Assembly (NCBI GenBank): GCA_017536475.1
Contig: JAFXHH010000013.1
Location: 1 to 64,000 of the forward strand
DNA length: 64,000 nt
Origin: Clostridia bacterium
GTDB lineage: Bacteria > Bacillota > Clostridia > Oscillospirales > CAG-272
Direction of reading: 5' to 3'
The notes under the pieces are model-generated. The model was not told the DNA's origin. It did not search any database and saw only the letters and a program-made list of their open reading frames with translations. Shown piece after piece: positions 6,055 through 15,924 of this stretch; position 1 is the stretch's first letter, and each line of letters begins with the position of its first letter. A program made the position numbers and the translations under genes.

Positions 6055-8862
6055 TTAAACCAACAGCTTTCTGCAACGCTCGCAGAGGAAGCCTCCCTCG
6101 TCGTCGGTCACGCCCTCGGTGGAGTACGACCAGCATCTGCCGCACTTACAACCGTCCGCGTTCTGAACGAGAACTGCGATACCTGTCTGAGTTTCGGCAA
6201 ACGCGCCCTCGGGAGCATCTCCCTTGACCACGTATGCAGCCGAGGTGATATAGATCTCGGCGAGCTTATCGGCAAACGCGCAGAGCGCACCGTAAGCCTC
6301 GTCGTCATTTGTATAAACGGTAACCTTCGCATCGAGAGACTTACCGATCATCTTGTTGGCACGAGCAAGCTCGAGTGCCTTCATAACGTCGTCTCTGTAC
6401 TCAAAGAGCTTATCCCACTTCGCGCAAAGCTCTGCGGTCTTCTCTGCAAGGCTAGCGTCGTACATGGGCATATCGTTGAGGAACACGCTCTCGGTCTTGT
6501 CGCTCTCTGCATGAGGCATGTGCTTCCAGATCTCCTCTGCTGTAAAGGAGATAACGGGAGCCAAGAGTCTTGTGATCGCGTTCAGAACGAGATAGAGCGC
6601 ACTCTGTCCGCTTCTTCTTGCCGCACTGTTTGCCTTTTCGACGTAGAGGCGGTCCTTGGTGATGTCTATATAGAGCTTGGAGAGCTCGATGGTGCAGAAC
6701 TTATTGATAGCGTGGTAAACGATATGGAACTCATACTCGTCGTACGCCTCGAGGCACTGCTTGACAAGCTTATTGGTCTCGGCAACAATCCAACGGTCGA
6801 TCTCAAGCATATCGTCGTATGCGACAAGGTCGGTGTCGGGATTGAAATCGCCGAGGTTAGCCATCATAATACGGGCGGTATTTCTGATCTTTCTGTAAGA
6901 CTCGGACAACTGCTTGAAGATGTTGTCGGAGCAACGGACGTCTGCGTGATAGTCGCTCGATGCCGCCCAAAGACGAACAAGCTCTGCGCCGTATTTCTTA
7001 ACGATGTCGTCGGGGCTGATCGAGTTGCCAAGCGACTTGTGCATCGCCTTGCCCTCGCCGTCAACTACCCAACCGTGAGTAAGAACGGCTCTAAAGGGCG
7101 CCTTTGCCTCACCTGTTGCGCCAACTGCGGTGAGAAGCGAGGACTGGAACCAACCTCTGTACTGGTCGCCACCCTCGAGATAGATATCGGAGGGCCAAGT
7201 GAGGTCTTCTCTCTGCTTGAGCACTGCGTAGTGGGACGAGCCCGAGTCGAACCAACCGTCAAGCGTGTTGGTCTCCTTGCTAAAGCTATGCGCCTTGCCG
7301 CAATGAGGACATACAAAGCCCTCGGGAAGAATCTCGTTTGCTTCCATCATAAACCAAGCGTTAGAGCCCTTTTCGCCAAAGAGCTTCGAAACTGCCTCGA
7401 TGGTCTCGTCGTTGCAGATAGGCTTCTTGCAATCGTCGCAGTAGAATACGGGAATAGGAAGACCCCAATGACGCTGACGGGAGATACACCAGTCGGCTCT
7501 CTCTCTGATCATCTGGATCATTCTCTCCTCTCCCCATGTGGGAAGCCACTTTACAGGCTTACAAGCCTCAACTGCCGCATCCTTGAAGGACTCGACCGAG
7601 CAGAACCACTGAGGAGTTGCGCGGAAGATGATAGGAGACTTACATCTCCAGCAGTGAGGATACTCGTGCTCGATCTCCTCGCTTGCGAGAAGAGCGCCCG
7701 TTTCCTTCATATCCTCGAGTATTGCCTCGTTGGATACTGCGTAATACATACCCGCGAACTTGCCTGCGTCCTCGGTCTGATAACCGCGGTCGTCGACGGG
7801 AACGATGATATCAATGTTATAACGGCGGCAGGTCTGATAGTCGTCTGCGCCGAAGCCGGGTGCTGTGTGTACGCATCCCGTACCGCTATCCATAGTTACG
7901 TAATCTGCGTTAACTACTACGCTCTTTCTGTCAAGGAAGGGGTGCTGTGCGGTCATATACTCGAACTCCGAGCCTGCCATTGTTGTAAGGATCTCGTAGC
8001 TCTCTATGCCTGCCGCCTTCATGGTCTTTTCGGTGAGCGCCTTTGCAAGAACGTAGGTCTCGCCATTCTCTGCCTTTACAAGCGCGTATTCCTCAACGGG
8101 ATTGAGCGCGATAGCAAGGTTGCCGGGCAGAGTCCAGGTGGTAGTTGTCCAGATAACGAAGTAGGTATTATTGAGGTCACAGACGGAGGCGAGCTTGCCC
8201 TTGTCGTCGCTGACCTTGAACTTTACGTAAATAGAGGTGCACTTATCGGTCTGGTATTCGATCTCTGCCTCTGCGAGCGCGGTCTCGTCCTTGGGGCACC
8301 AGTAAACAGGCTTAAGTCCCTTATAGATGTAGCCCTTCTTGAACATCTCTCCAAACACCTTGACCTCTGCCGCCTCGAACTCGGGGGACATAGTCGTGTA
8401 AGGATGCTCCCAGTCACCTACAAGTCCAAGTCTCTTGAACTGCTCCATCTGAGTGTCGATAAAGCCCTGCGCGAATTTTTCACAAGCAGAACGGAACTCG
8501 GGGATAGACATCTTCTTGCGGTCGATCTTATTCTTCTTGAGAATTGCCGACTCGATGGGCATACCATGGTTGTCCCAGCCGGGTACGTAGGAGATCTTGT
8601 ATCCCGTCATCGCTTTATACTTGTTGATAAAGTCCTTGATGGTCTTATTGAGGGCATGACCCATATGGATGTTTCCGTTTGAGAAGGGAGGGCCGTCGTG
8701 GAAGGAAAATACCTTGCCGTCAGCTCTGACCTCAATCATTTTGTTATAAAGATCGATGTCATCCCAATATTTCAGGGTCTCGGGCTCTCTCTGGGGGAGA
8801 TTCGCCTTCATTGAAAATTCTGTTTTAGGTAGATTGAGTGAACTTGTGTAGTCCTTTGCCAT
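6055..8862 (-). CDS. ileS: Isoleucyl-tRNA synthetase
   Basis: A 935-residue class I synthetase charging tRNA-Ile, with the editing (CP1) domain in the middle. Signature motifs: HMGH at residues 66-69 (HIGH), KSLGNS at about 609-614 (KMSKS variant), the WCISRQRHWG element, and a C-terminal zinc finger CKCGRCW...CERC. Length matches the bacterial type. It begins 43 bases after ylmH and has no T-box leader of its own, so expression probably comes from the upstream division operon. Confidence 0.97.
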   Translation of the reverse strand: MAKDYTSSLNLPKTEFSMKANLPQREPETLKYWDDIDLYNKMIEVRADGKVFSFHDGPPFSNGNIHMGHALNKTIKDFINKYKAMTGYKISYVPGWDNHGMPIESAILKKNKIDRKKMSIPEFRSACEKFAQGFIDTQMEQFKRLGLVGDWEHPYTTMSPEFEAAEVKVFGEMFKKGYIYKGLKPVYWCPKDETALAEAEIEYQTDKCTSIYVKFKVSDDKGKLASVCDLNNTYFVIWTTTTWTLPGNLAIALNPVEEYALVKAENGETYVLAKALTEKTMKAAGIESYEILTTMAGSEFEYMTAQHPFLDRKSVVVNADYVTMDSGTGCVHTAPGFGADDYQTCRRYNIDIIVPVDDRGYQTEDAGKFAGMYYAVSNEAILEDMKETGALLASEEIEHEYPHCWRCKSPIIFRATPQWFCSVESFKDAAVEACKPVKWLPTWGEERMIQMIRERADWCISRQRHWGLPIPVFYCDDCKKPICNDETIEAVSKLFGEKGSNAWFMMEANEILPEGFVCPHCGKAHSFSKETNTLDGWFDSGSSHYAVLKQREDLTWPSDIYLEGGDQYRGWFQSSLLTAVGATGEAKAPFRAVLTHGWVVDGEGKAMHKSLGNSISPDDIVKKYGAELVRLWAASSDYHADVRCSDNIFKQLSESYRKIRNTARIMMANLGDFNPDTDLVAYDDMLEIDRWIVAETNKLVKQCLEAYDEYEFHIVYHAINKFCTIELSKLYIDITKDRLYVEKANSAARRSGQSALYLVLNAITRLLAPVISFTAEEIWKHMPHAESDKTESVFLNDMPMYDASLAEKTAELCAKWDKLFEYRDDVMKALELARANKMIGKSLDAKVTVYTNDDEAYGALCAFADKLAEIYITSAAYVVKGDAPEGAFAETQTGIAVLVQNADGCKCGRCWSYSTEGVTDDEGGFLCERCRKLLV

Positions 8863-8905
8863 AATAGTTCTCCAAAATTTAAATGTATATAGATTTTATT
8901 TGTAA

Positions 8906-9715
8906 TCAAACGTATTTTCGGGCAACCATACGAAGTCTGCCCTTTTTAGTCTCTCCATCGAAGGAGAGCAGGTCATATTTGCCGTATCCGCGCACGCTTA
9001 CAGTGCTAGGGATACTCAAAGCAAGGTCACATCTGTCCTCGGGCAGATAATTGACCTCGCAAAGACCGCTTTTTATCGCAGTCTGCGCTTTTTCTCTCGA
9101 AAGGTTTGTCAATGCTCCGACTATACAGTCAAGCCGGTTTGACGCTACGGTGTCAGAGATGGGTAGATATTCCCTTTTGACCTCAAGCTCCGATATATTT
9201 GCATACTCGCTTACAGTGACCTTGTCCGATGCAACACGGTCGATGCTTGTAAGCAGAAAATCGAATATCTTATCGGTGCAGAAAACGACCGCACTATGAT
9301 CGTCCAAAACGGCAATATCTCCAAGTGAGGTGCGCTCTATCCCTAACGCCAAAAGCGAGCCGAGATAATCTCTGTGAGAAAGAGTGCGATATCCGCTTCC
9401 TTGTATCCTCACCGCCCTGACAGAGCTTGCAAGATCGTCGGGGAAATAATCTCTCGCCTTCTCCTCGGCTTCCCCGTCGACATCCGATAGAAACGAGGGC
9501 AAAACAAAGAGTCGCTTTCGCTCGGCTTCTTTATGTCCGCCGAACAGAAAGAATCTGTCCTGCGCTCCAAGCTCCTTCATACAAACGGCAACAAATGCCG
9601 CCTCCGAGGGAGTCAGAAAATTTCCGCACACAAGCTCCCCGCGGTCTGCCATACTTAAATAATCTTCGGATCTTGACGCGAGAAGCTTTTGTGCATCGGT
9701 AATATTTAATTTCAT
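8906..9715 (-). CDS. ylmH: YlmH-type S4-domain RNA-binding protein
   Basis: A 269-residue protein of the YlmH family encoded beside sepF and ylmG in many Gram-positives. The C-terminal S4 domain contains SNRLDCIVGALTNLSREKAQTAIKSG, and the middle carries the family hallmark GSGYRTLSHRDYLGSLLALGIER. There is no clear ribosome site before the ATG, which sits three bases after the ylmG stop, so translation is probably coupled. Recent work in Bacillus links YlmH to ribosome quality control; that function is family knowledge, not visible here. Confidence 0.9.
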   Translation of the reverse strand: MKLNITDAQKLLASRSEDYLSMADRGELVCGNFLTPSEAAFVAVCMKELGAQDRFFLFGGHKEAERKRLFVLPSFLSDVDGEAEEKARDYFPDDLASSVRAVRIQGSGYRTLSHRDYLGSLLALGIERTSLGDIAVLDDHSAVVFCTDKIFDFLLTSIDRVASDKVTVSEYANISELEVKREYLPISDTVASNRLDCIVGALTNLSREKAQTAIKSGLCEVNYLPEDRCDLALSIPSTVSVRGYGKYDLLSFDGETKKGRLRMVARKYV

Positions 9716-9718
9716 AGC

Positions 9719-10012
9719 TTACAAAAACGAGTTCAGGATCATCTGCAAAAGAAAGATAACAATATACGTGCACCCGTACGACACGTCGACGGGGATCCCT
9801 TGAAACCAGTTCATTTTGTAAAACAATTTACGCAACGGCATGATCGCCGGCTCCGTAAGCACGAAAAGAAAGTGAAAAAACTTTCCCTCGGGCTCAAATA
9901 TCCAGCTCAGGATCGCTCTTATGGTCATCGCAAAAGAGATGACTTCAAGAAAAATAATAACGAAACTGACCAAAACGTATAAAGGCTCAGGCAACAACGT
10001 ATCTATCTCCAT
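9719..10012 (-). CDS. ylmG: YggT/YlmG family membrane protein
   Basis: A 97-residue two-helix membrane protein: helix 1 about residues 10-35 (VLVSFVIIFLEVISFAM), the conserved RAILSW, the loop LTEPAIMPLRKLF, and a C-terminal helix. It belongs to the YggT family, associated with membrane or nucleoid organisation and cell division. It lies between sepF and ylmH as in other Firmicutes. Confidence 0.9.
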   Translation of the reverse strand: MEIDTLLPEPLYVLVSFVIIFLEVISFAMTIRAILSWIFEPEGKFFHFLFVLTEPAIMPLRKLFYKMNWFQGIPVDVSYGCTYIVIFLLQMILNSFL

Positions 10013-10066
10013 TCTCTTGAGGCTCTTGGCGTATTTTTAAGCTCATCGGGGAGCTTTACCCAAAGA

Positions 10067-10567
10067 TCACTCGTTTTCTGCAATCTCTTCGTCGAGCTCT
10101 TCCTCAAGCTCGTCTATATCAATATCCTCTTCCGTGCCGTAAGGCAAAAGAACCACGGTATCTCGGTCGATTCGGCTAAGCTCACCGTCAAGCGCGTGAA
10201 CCGCACCCATTACGTAGTCGAACAAACGAAGGAAATTTTCCTTGTTAAGCTCCTCTACGCAGATAACGACTACCTTGCCGTCTCTGTATGCTTCAACTAT
10301 TGCACGGCTATCCTGACAGGTAGTGGGAGTAAAGGTCTTTTTACGCAAGGGCTCAACGGCGGCTACAGCCTGAGCGTCCTCCTCGGACCAAGCTACTCTT
10401 ACCTCGGAAATATCGCCGTCTTCCTCTCCAACGGACTGATCCGCGTCAGGCTCGATCTCGTCTGCCTTTTCGTCGGGATCGGTCTTTCCGTAATACATGC
10501 TGTCGTAATCTTCGTCGTAATCGGTTGCGGGTTCGTTTTTCTTTTTCATCCACCAAGGTTTTTCCAT
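10067..10567 (-). CDS. sepF: Cell division protein SepF
   Basis: A 166-residue FtsZ-anchoring protein. The N-terminus (MEKPWWMKKK) can form the membrane-binding amphipathic segment. A long acidic linker follows, then the SepF core from about residue 75 (SRAIVEAYRDGKVVVICVEELN...RLFDYVMGAVHALDG...DTVVLLPYG). It ends with a very acidic tail. A ribosome site AAGGGAAA precedes it. Its neighbours ylmE and ylmG confirm the assignment. Confidence 0.93.
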   Translation of the reverse strand: MEKPWWMKKKNEPATDYDEDYDSMYYGKTDPDEKADEIEPDADQSVGEEDGDISEVRVAWSEEDAQAVAAVEPLRKKTFTPTTCQDSRAIVEAYRDGKVVVICVEELNKENFLRLFDYVMGAVHALDGELSRIDRDTVVLLPYGTEEDIDIDELEEELDEEIAENE

Positions 10568-10622
10568 AATTTTCCCTTTCTTTTTAAGGCGTTAGCCGAT
10601 GTATTTAGAATTTATTTTTCTC

Positions 10623-11330
10623 TTATTTTGCGAACATGCTTCTGCCCACGCGGACCATCGTTGCGCCGCATTCTATCGCTTCCTCGTAGCTTTCCGACAT
10701 TCCCATCGAAATTATGGGCTTGTCATTGCGTCCAAGAACATTGTTCCAAACGTGCTCTGCGACTTCCTTCGTTTTGCGGAAATACGGATAGTAGTCCTTT
10801 TTATTTTCGCATCTGGGCGCCATGGTCATAAATCCGCAAAGCTTGATATTTTTAAACCTTGCAAGACTTAAGCAAAAGCTCTCGGCGTCCTCATACGCGA
10901 TTCCGCCCTTGTTTTCCTCGCTGCCCGAATTAATCTCGACGAGCACGTTTGCCACTATGCCGTGTTTTTTTGCTTGCTTGTCTATCTCGGCGGCGAGTCT
11001 TTCAGAGTCGAGCGAGTGTATCATATACACCTTATCAATGATGTACTTGACCTTGTTGGTCTGGAGCGAGCCGATAAAATGCACTCTCAAGCCTTCCTTA
11101 TCAAGCTTATCCCAGCGCTCGAGCAGCTGTTGAACTCGGTTTTCGCCGACATCGTTGATCCCGAGCGACTTGTGTATATAATTTATTTCTTCGGCGGTAG
11201 CGCTTTTGACCGCAGACATAAGAACGACGTCGTTCTCTTGTCTTTCGGCTCTCTTTGCCGATGCCGATATTTTTTCTTTAATTTTCTCAACGTTTTCGTC
11301 GAGATATGAATAATTAACTTCCGAATCCAT
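10623..11330 (-). CDS. ylmE: PLP homeostasis protein, YggS/YlmE (PROSC) family
   Basis: A 235-residue alanine-racemase-like barrel that binds pyridoxal phosphate and buffers the cell's PLP pool. Visible are the PLP-lysine strand MSAVKSA, GENRVQQLLER, HFIGSLQTNKVK and the C-terminal SMGMSESYEEAIECGATMVRVG. The start at 11330 is preferred: the ATG directly follows the stop of the upstream gene (11332) and has GGAAAG upstream; a TTG three codons earlier would overlap that stop. Confidence 0.93.
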   Translation of the reverse strand: MDSEVNYSYLDENVEKIKEKISASAKRAERQENDVVLMSAVKSATAEEINYIHKSLGINDVGENRVQQLLERWDKLDKEGLRVHFIGSLQTNKVKYIIDKVYMIHSLDSERLAAEIDKQAKKHGIVANVLVEINSGSEENKGGIAYEDAESFCLSLARFKNIKLCGFMTMAPRCENKKDYYPYFRKTKEVAEHVWNNVLGRNDKPIISMGMSESYEEAIECGATMVRVGRSMFAK

Positions 11331-11331
11331 T

Positions 11332-12612
11332 TTAATCAATCAACTTTCCGTCATACAGGTCGTTTCCTGACGTGATTATCAGGTCGTTTATGTTCAAATA
11401 CGGGGTGTTGCTGACGCTTCCCTCCGACTGTGCATCTTCATAGGTAGCAACGACGTAATATCCGTGCCCCTCTCCTATAACCGCAACTCTTCTGAAATTG
11501 ACCACGTTCCCAACCAGGATATAAACTCCTCTTTCACCGTTCACCGTAGTCAGCGCACCGGACGGCACCTTATATCCCGAAACGGTTCCCATCTTGATCT
11601 TGACGCTTTGATCGCGATCAAAGTTGCCCGCCGCGGACAGATCTCTGCTCGAGAAAAGCAAATAACCGTCGCCGTTTTCGTCCATGCATATATTTTCAAG
11701 AGTCATTGGAATAATCTTATTGCCCTCTCCCGAAAAGGTGATCTCGTAGCTTGTGCCGAGTGAGAAAAGCAGACAGGTCGCTTCATCGGCAGGCAGGGCA
11801 ACGTACCACTTGGTGCTGTGGACTGATCTTCCTATCACCTCTGCTCCGTATTTTCCGGCTTTGCTTTTTGCAAGCTCTTCAAGCCCTTCGGGAGTCAGAC
11901 CGTCCAAAGCCGCCGTATTGAAAACGTCTTCATATCCGTCGGCACTGCGAAAGAAATAAAACCCTTCCTCGCTGACGAGAGGCTCGCCCGAAGCTCCAAT
12001 GCCGTCGAGCAGATCCTGCTTTTCCTTTTTAAGCGACGACGTTATGCTTTCGGCAACACCGTCCCTGCCCGTTATTACGGAATAATTAACAAGCGCTCCG
12101 AGCACAAGCTCACCGTGACCGTCCGCCGATATAAAATCGCCCTTGAGGACAGAATCCACGTAGGAATAATACGACGTTGACAAGGTATGATTGACGTGTG
12201 CCATTCCCGACACAGTGCCACTCACCGATGCCCCCGATTTCAATCTTTCGATGCGCCCCGAAAGGTCGTCGATCTTAGATTGGATCTCGGAAATCTTATC
12301 TCGGGACTGTCCTTCCATAGAGTAAAACGCGGCGTAATTCTGATGCACTCCGACTCGCTCTCCGTCGTCGACGAGATAATCACAGACACCCTCGGCAGCC
12401 ATCGATACGACCGACTCATTTCTGAAAACGTAGCCGTTGAGATACACGAATTCAGTATCGGTGACGTTTTGTGCTCGTTGGGTCGAGACGGCGGAAGAAA
12501 AGTTTTGTGCAAACTGCACCGCAAAATATGCAAACAGGGCGAAAATGACTAAAAGTATCACAACGTTTACAACGGATTGCTTATATACCCTTGCTCCTTT
12601 TGCCTTTCTCAC
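11332..12612 (-). CDS. HlyD-like membrane-anchored protein of the ylm operon
   Basis: A 426-residue protein with one N-terminal membrane helix (about residues 17-37) and a large outside domain. That domain resembles the HlyD/periplasmic adaptor proteins often found beside ylmE in Clostridia: a biotinyl-lipoyl-like strand pair (GVCDYLVDDGERVGVHQ), a helical stretch (KISEIQSKIDDLSGRIERLKSG) and a C-terminal barrel. A GTG start follows AGGGAAAAG. No ABC or RND partner is adjacent, so an export role is unproven; position suggests a link with division or envelope biogenesis. Confidence 0.7.
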   Translation of the reverse strand: MRKAKGARVYKQSVVNVVILLVIFALFAYFAVQFAQNFSSAVSTQRAQNVTDTEFVYLNGYVFRNESVVSMAAEGVCDYLVDDGERVGVHQNYAAFYSMEGQSRDKISEIQSKIDDLSGRIERLKSGASVSGTVSGMAHVNHTLSTSYYSYVDSVLKGDFISADGHGELVLGALVNYSVITGRDGVAESITSSLKKEKQDLLDGIGASGEPLVSEEGFYFFRSADGYEDVFNTAALDGLTPEGLEELAKSKAGKYGAEVIGRSVHSTKWYVALPADEATCLLFSLGTSYEITFSGEGNKIIPMTLENICMDENGDGYLLFSSRDLSAAGNFDRDQSVKIKMGTVSGYKVPSGALTTVNGERGVYILVGNVVNFRRVAVIGEGHGYYVVATYEDAQSEGSVSNTPYLNINDLIITSGNDLYDGKLID

Positions 12613-12682
12613 TTTTCTTTTCCCTCTTTACATTGCCGCATTTTTGAACATATATATTAATTATAACATAAAACTATCTTTA

Positions 12683-13639
12683 TTAAAAGAGTTTTATCGA
12701 AATATTTACAATATCTTCAAATGTTTTTAAACTATTTCCATCGTCGACGTAGACCTTATGGGCGTAGTCCTTGCCCGAAAACCAAGTGGTCTGTCTTTTC
12801 GCGTAGCGACGGGTCGCTTTTTTAAGCTCCTCGACACAATTTTCAAGACTGTCTTCGCCACGCAGATACGGGAGCAATTCTTTATATCCGATCGCTTGCG
12901 CGGCAGTCTGTGAGCGCTCAAAAACGCCCTCGTCCATGAGCCGCTTCGTTTCGTCGAGCAAGCCCTGCTCGATCATAAGATCGACTCTGCGCTCTATTCT
13001 TTCGTAAAGCAGCTCTCGATTTTGGAACGCGAGAGTTATTACCTTATGGTCGTATTTTTCGACTATTTCGGAGTTTTTCTTGTCTATTTCGCTCTTTTTT
13101 TGACCTGTTACAAGGCATATCTCAACGGCACGCATAACTCTTTTAACGTTATTTTTATGTATCGTTGCCGCTGCCTCGGGGTCAAGCTCCTCAAGGCGTT
13201 CGTAGAGCGCGTCGGCGCCGTTTTCGTCGACAAAGCGTTTTAATTCTTTACGAAGCTCATCGTCGCAAGCCGCGCCGTCGTCGTTGCCGCCGCGCAAAAA
13301 TCGGTCGAGATAAAGTCCCGTACCGCCGCAAAATATCGGCAGCTTGCCGCGCGACACTATATCTGCGACGGCAGCCTCCGCACCCTTGACGTAATCCGAG
13401 CAGGAATAGGGTGCGTCGGGGGGCAATACGTCGATGAGGTGGTGGGGCACCTCGGCAAGCTCTTCCTTTGTGGGCTTTGCCGTGCCGATGTCCATTCCTC
13501 GATATATCTGCATAGAGTCGCAGGAGATTATCTCACCGTCCAGGCGCTTGGCAAGCTCTATCGCAAGCGCGGTCTTGCCCGACGCTGTGGGTCCCGTGAC
13601 CGCAATTATCTTTATTTTTTGTTCGTTCAAAGCGGACAT
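12683..13639 (-). CDS. miaA: tRNA dimethylallyltransferase
   Basis: A 318-residue enzyme adding a dimethylallyl group to N6 of A37 in tRNAs reading U-starting codons. The P-loop GPTASGKTALAIELAKRL, SCDSMQIYRGMDIGTAKPT, the PHHLIDVLPP loop and the C-terminal AQAIGYKEL are all present. It overlaps the end of the MBL gene by 13 bases, implying coupling. Confidence 0.96.
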   Translation of the reverse strand: MSALNEQKIKIIAVTGPTASGKTALAIELAKRLDGEIISCDSMQIYRGMDIGTAKPTKEELAEVPHHLIDVLPPDAPYSCSDYVKGAEAAVADIVSRGKLPIFCGGTGLYLDRFLRGGNDDGAACDDELRKELKRFVDENGADALYERLEELDPEAAATIHKNNVKRVMRAVEICLVTGQKKSEIDKKNSEIVEKYDHKVITLAFQNRELLYERIERRVDLMIEQGLLDETKRLMDEGVFERSQTAAQAIGYKELLPYLRGEDSLENCVEELKKATRRYAKRQTTWFSGKDYAHKVYVDDGNSLKTFEDIVNISIKLF

Positions 13640-14454
13640 ATCTGTGTTCCGTCCATATCAATATAATTCTTTTTTACGCCGAGTTCTTGCATCCATTCGC
13701 GGACCTCGACGGTCTTGAAAACGTGGGTATTGAAGCCTTTACCCGCGTCGTTTTCCCAGAGCCACCTCGGTGCGCACCAAAGGCAGATCTCGGGTCTGAC
13801 CGCCTCGTAAAATTCTTTTGTAACTCCCTGCTGACCGTGGTGCGCCATCTGGCAGATGTCGCAGTCAAGCATATCGGTGCCGGCATATTTCGCGAGTATT
13901 TTGTTTCCTGCCTCCGCGCCGCAATCGGCAAGGAAAAGCGCAGTCTTGCCGCCAAGCGTCATTTTGAAGACGGTTGACGAGTTGTTGGTGACGTTTGAAG
14001 TGATCTCAAAGTCGGTGGTGTAAAGTATCTCTATTTTCGCTTCTCCGATTTCGTAGGTGTCGCCGCCCGAGACTATACAAGCTTTGTTTGCGAAAAGCGG
14101 CAAAAGGCTGTAAAACTCCTCCGCGGTTTTTGCCGCGTTGCGATCGTGTCCTCTCAACAGAAACTGCACCGAGGGGAAATTATAATAAACCTTGCCTATC
14201 TCGATCTCGTCGCCCATATTTTGTACGATCTCAAAGAACGCGCTGACGTGGTCCTCGTGCGAGTGGGTGAGAAACCAAGCGTCGATACGCGGCTTTTTCT
14301 CTCCCGTCAGCCCTTTGAGATAGTTGACGAAATATTTGGCGTCCTCACGGTGACCGCCGTCTATCGCGATGATTTTTCCACTTTCGGTGGTTATAATAAA
14401 ACTCTCCATTTGTATCGGAGTTTGGGAGTGCAGAAGGTGTATGGCGTTATTCAT
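13627..14454 (-). CDS. MBL-fold metal-dependent hydrolase
   Basis: A 275-residue metallo-beta-lactamase-fold protein with the zinc motif THSHEDHVS (HxHxDH), a later Asp in FLADCGAEA and MAHHGQQG. It is closest in style to ComEC-like hydrolase domains without membrane parts. The substrate is unknown. A ribosome site GGAGA precedes the ATG. It overlaps miaA and shares its operon. Confidence 0.85.
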   Translation of the reverse strand: MNNAIHLLHSQTPIQMESFIITTESGKIIAIDGGHREDAKYFVNYLKGLTGEKKPRIDAWFLTHSHEDHVSAFFEIVQNMGDEIEIGKVYYNFPSVQFLLRGHDRNAAKTAEEFYSLLPLFANKACIVSGGDTYEIGEAKIEILYTTDFEITSNVTNNSSTVFKMTLGGKTALFLADCGAEAGNKILAKYAGTDMLDCDICQMAHHGQQGVTKEFYEAVRPEICLWCAPRWLWENDAGKGFNTHVFKTVEVREWMQELGVKKNYIDMDGTQICPL

Positions 14455-14592
14455 AAAATCTCCATTCGTAAAATTGGTCCGATAGACACGACATCTACAA
14501 CGTGAATAAGAAAAAACGTTTATCTTTCATTGAATAAACATCGCGTCGCCATAATGTATGCGATATAAGAAAATTTGAATGTTGGTTAGTAG

Positions 14593-14692
14593 AAATTGTC
14601 GTAGACGAGGCGTAAGGGCGCGAAAATCCCGATGGCATAGTTACCTATGTCGAGAGATTTGAGTCGCCCGACAACGAAGTATACGGCAATTT
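14593..14692. repeat. About 100-bp palindromic intergenic repeat
   Basis: The element opens with AAATTGTCGTA and closes with TACGGCAATTT, so the ends are inverted copies. Its interior has further partly complementary blocks. It abuts the queA stop codon. The flanking 12 bases AACATCGCGTCG occur both at about 14537 and within the queA end (about 14701), as if a short target had been duplicated. The remaining gap 14455-14592 holds nothing else I recognise. Confidence 0.55.
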
Positions 14693-15779
14693 ATACAATC
14701 AACATCGCGTCGCCGAACGAGAAAAATCTGTATTTCTCCTCAACTGCGGTCTTGTATGCCTCCATAATGTGCTCTCTGTCGTAGAGGGCTGAAACGAGCA
14801 TTATAAGGGTGCTCTGCGGCAGATGAAAATTTGTAATGAGCGCATCAACCGCCTTGAACTTATATCCCGGATAGATGAAAATTCCCGTGTCGGCGCTCAT
14901 TGCATGAACTATACCCTTATCGTCCGAGGCGCTCTCAAGCGTGCGGCAGGAGGTTGTGCCAACGCAGATGACTCGTCCGCCTGCGGCACGACGGGAGTTT
15001 ATAATGTCCGCGCTCTCCTTTGAGACCGAGAAAAACTCGGTGTGCATTACGTGCTCGTCAAGTCTGTCTGCCTTTACGGGACGGAACGTGCCGAGTCCGA
15101 CGTGGAGCATTACGGGAGCTATTGCGACTCCTTTTTCTTTAAGCTTCGTGAGCAATTCCTCGGTAAAATGTAATCCTGCCGTGGGTGCTGCCGCCGAGCC
15201 GTTTTCTCTTGCGTAGACGGTCTGATAGCGGCTCTTATCCTGAAGCTGCTCGGTTATGTAGGGCGGCAGAGGCATAAGACCGATCTCGTGGAGCACGTTG
15301 TATATATTTTCGTATTTTTCTTTGTCGTATTCGAATTTGATGAGGCGGTTGCCCTCCTCGGTTATCTCCTTGACCTCGCCGACAAGAGCGCCGTTGCCAA
15401 AGACCTGCTTCATTCCAATCCTCGCGCGTTTTCCCGGCTTTACAAGGCATTCCCACGTGTCGAGCTCGCCCTGACGGAGCAAAAGCAGCTCGGTGAGCGC
15501 CTCCTCTCTGCCCTCAACGTGACCGTAGATTCGTGCGGGGATTACCTTGGAATCGTTGACGACGAGCACATCCTCGGGGTTTATGTAATCAAGGATATCG
15601 TAAAAATGCTTATGCTCTATGGTGTTTTCTGCTCTGTCAAGCACCATAAGGCGACTGTGGTCGCGCTTCTCTGCGGGGTGTTGGGCGATAAGCTCCTCGG
15701 GCAGATAGTAGTCAAAATCCGCCGTGAGCAGATCGGTGGGCTTTTTTTCGTTTATAATTACCTTTTTTTCTTCGTTCAT
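14691..15779 (-). CDS. queA: SAM:tRNA ribosyltransferase-isomerase
   Basis: A 362-residue enzyme of queuosine biosynthesis that transfers and isomerises the ribosyl moiety of SAM onto 7-aminomethyl-7-deazaguanine in tRNA. Family segments seen: [54 protein letters not shown] and the C-terminal [23 protein letters not shown]. The start at 15779 has GGAGA just upstream; longer readings would run across the promoter. Confidence 0.96.
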   Translation of the reverse strand: MNEEKKVIINEKKPTDLLTADFDYYLPEELIAQHPAEKRDHSRLMVLDRAENTIEHKHFYDILDYINPEDVLVVNDSKVIPARIYGHVEGREEALTELLLLRQGELDTWECLVKPGKRARIGMKQVFGNGALVGEVKEITEEGNRLIKFEYDKEKYENIYNVLHEIGLMPLPPYITEQLQDKSRYQTVYARENGSAAAPTAGLHFTEELLTKLKEKGVAIAPVMLHVGLGTFRPVKADRLDEHVMHTEFFSVSKESADIINSRRAAGGRVICVGTTSCRTLESASDDKGIVHAMSADTGIFIYPGYKFKAVDALITNFHLPQSTLIMLVSALYDREHIMEAYKTAVEEKYRFFSFGDAMLIV

Positions 15780-15855
15780 TTTTTCTCCAAGACCGCCATT
15801 CCGTGACGAAATTGCCTCGGGTGGCATACACTTTAATATATAATTATTCATTATG

Positions 15856-15884
15856 ATTATACCACAGACACACCTTGTTTGCAA
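15856..15884 (-). promoter_or_regulatory. Promoter of queA
   Basis: Minus-strand TTGCAA (15884-15879), 17 bases, TATAAT (15861-15856). TTGCAA is self-complementary and could also serve as -35 for dapA on the plus strand, but the matching -10 there (TTAGCT) is weak. Confidence 0.7.
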
Positions 15885-15924
15885 TACAAAAACACACATT
15901 TTTAGCTATGAAGGGGGATATTTT

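Noticed and set aside
6511..8682. 723-codon plus-strand ORF opposite ileS
   Set aside because: Exact antisense of the well-supported isoleucyl-tRNA synthetase; Cys/Leu/Val-rich translation without family features or ribosome site.
8863..8905. Possible T-box before ileS
   Set aside because: The gap from ylmH is only 43 bases; no T-box motif or stem I could fit.
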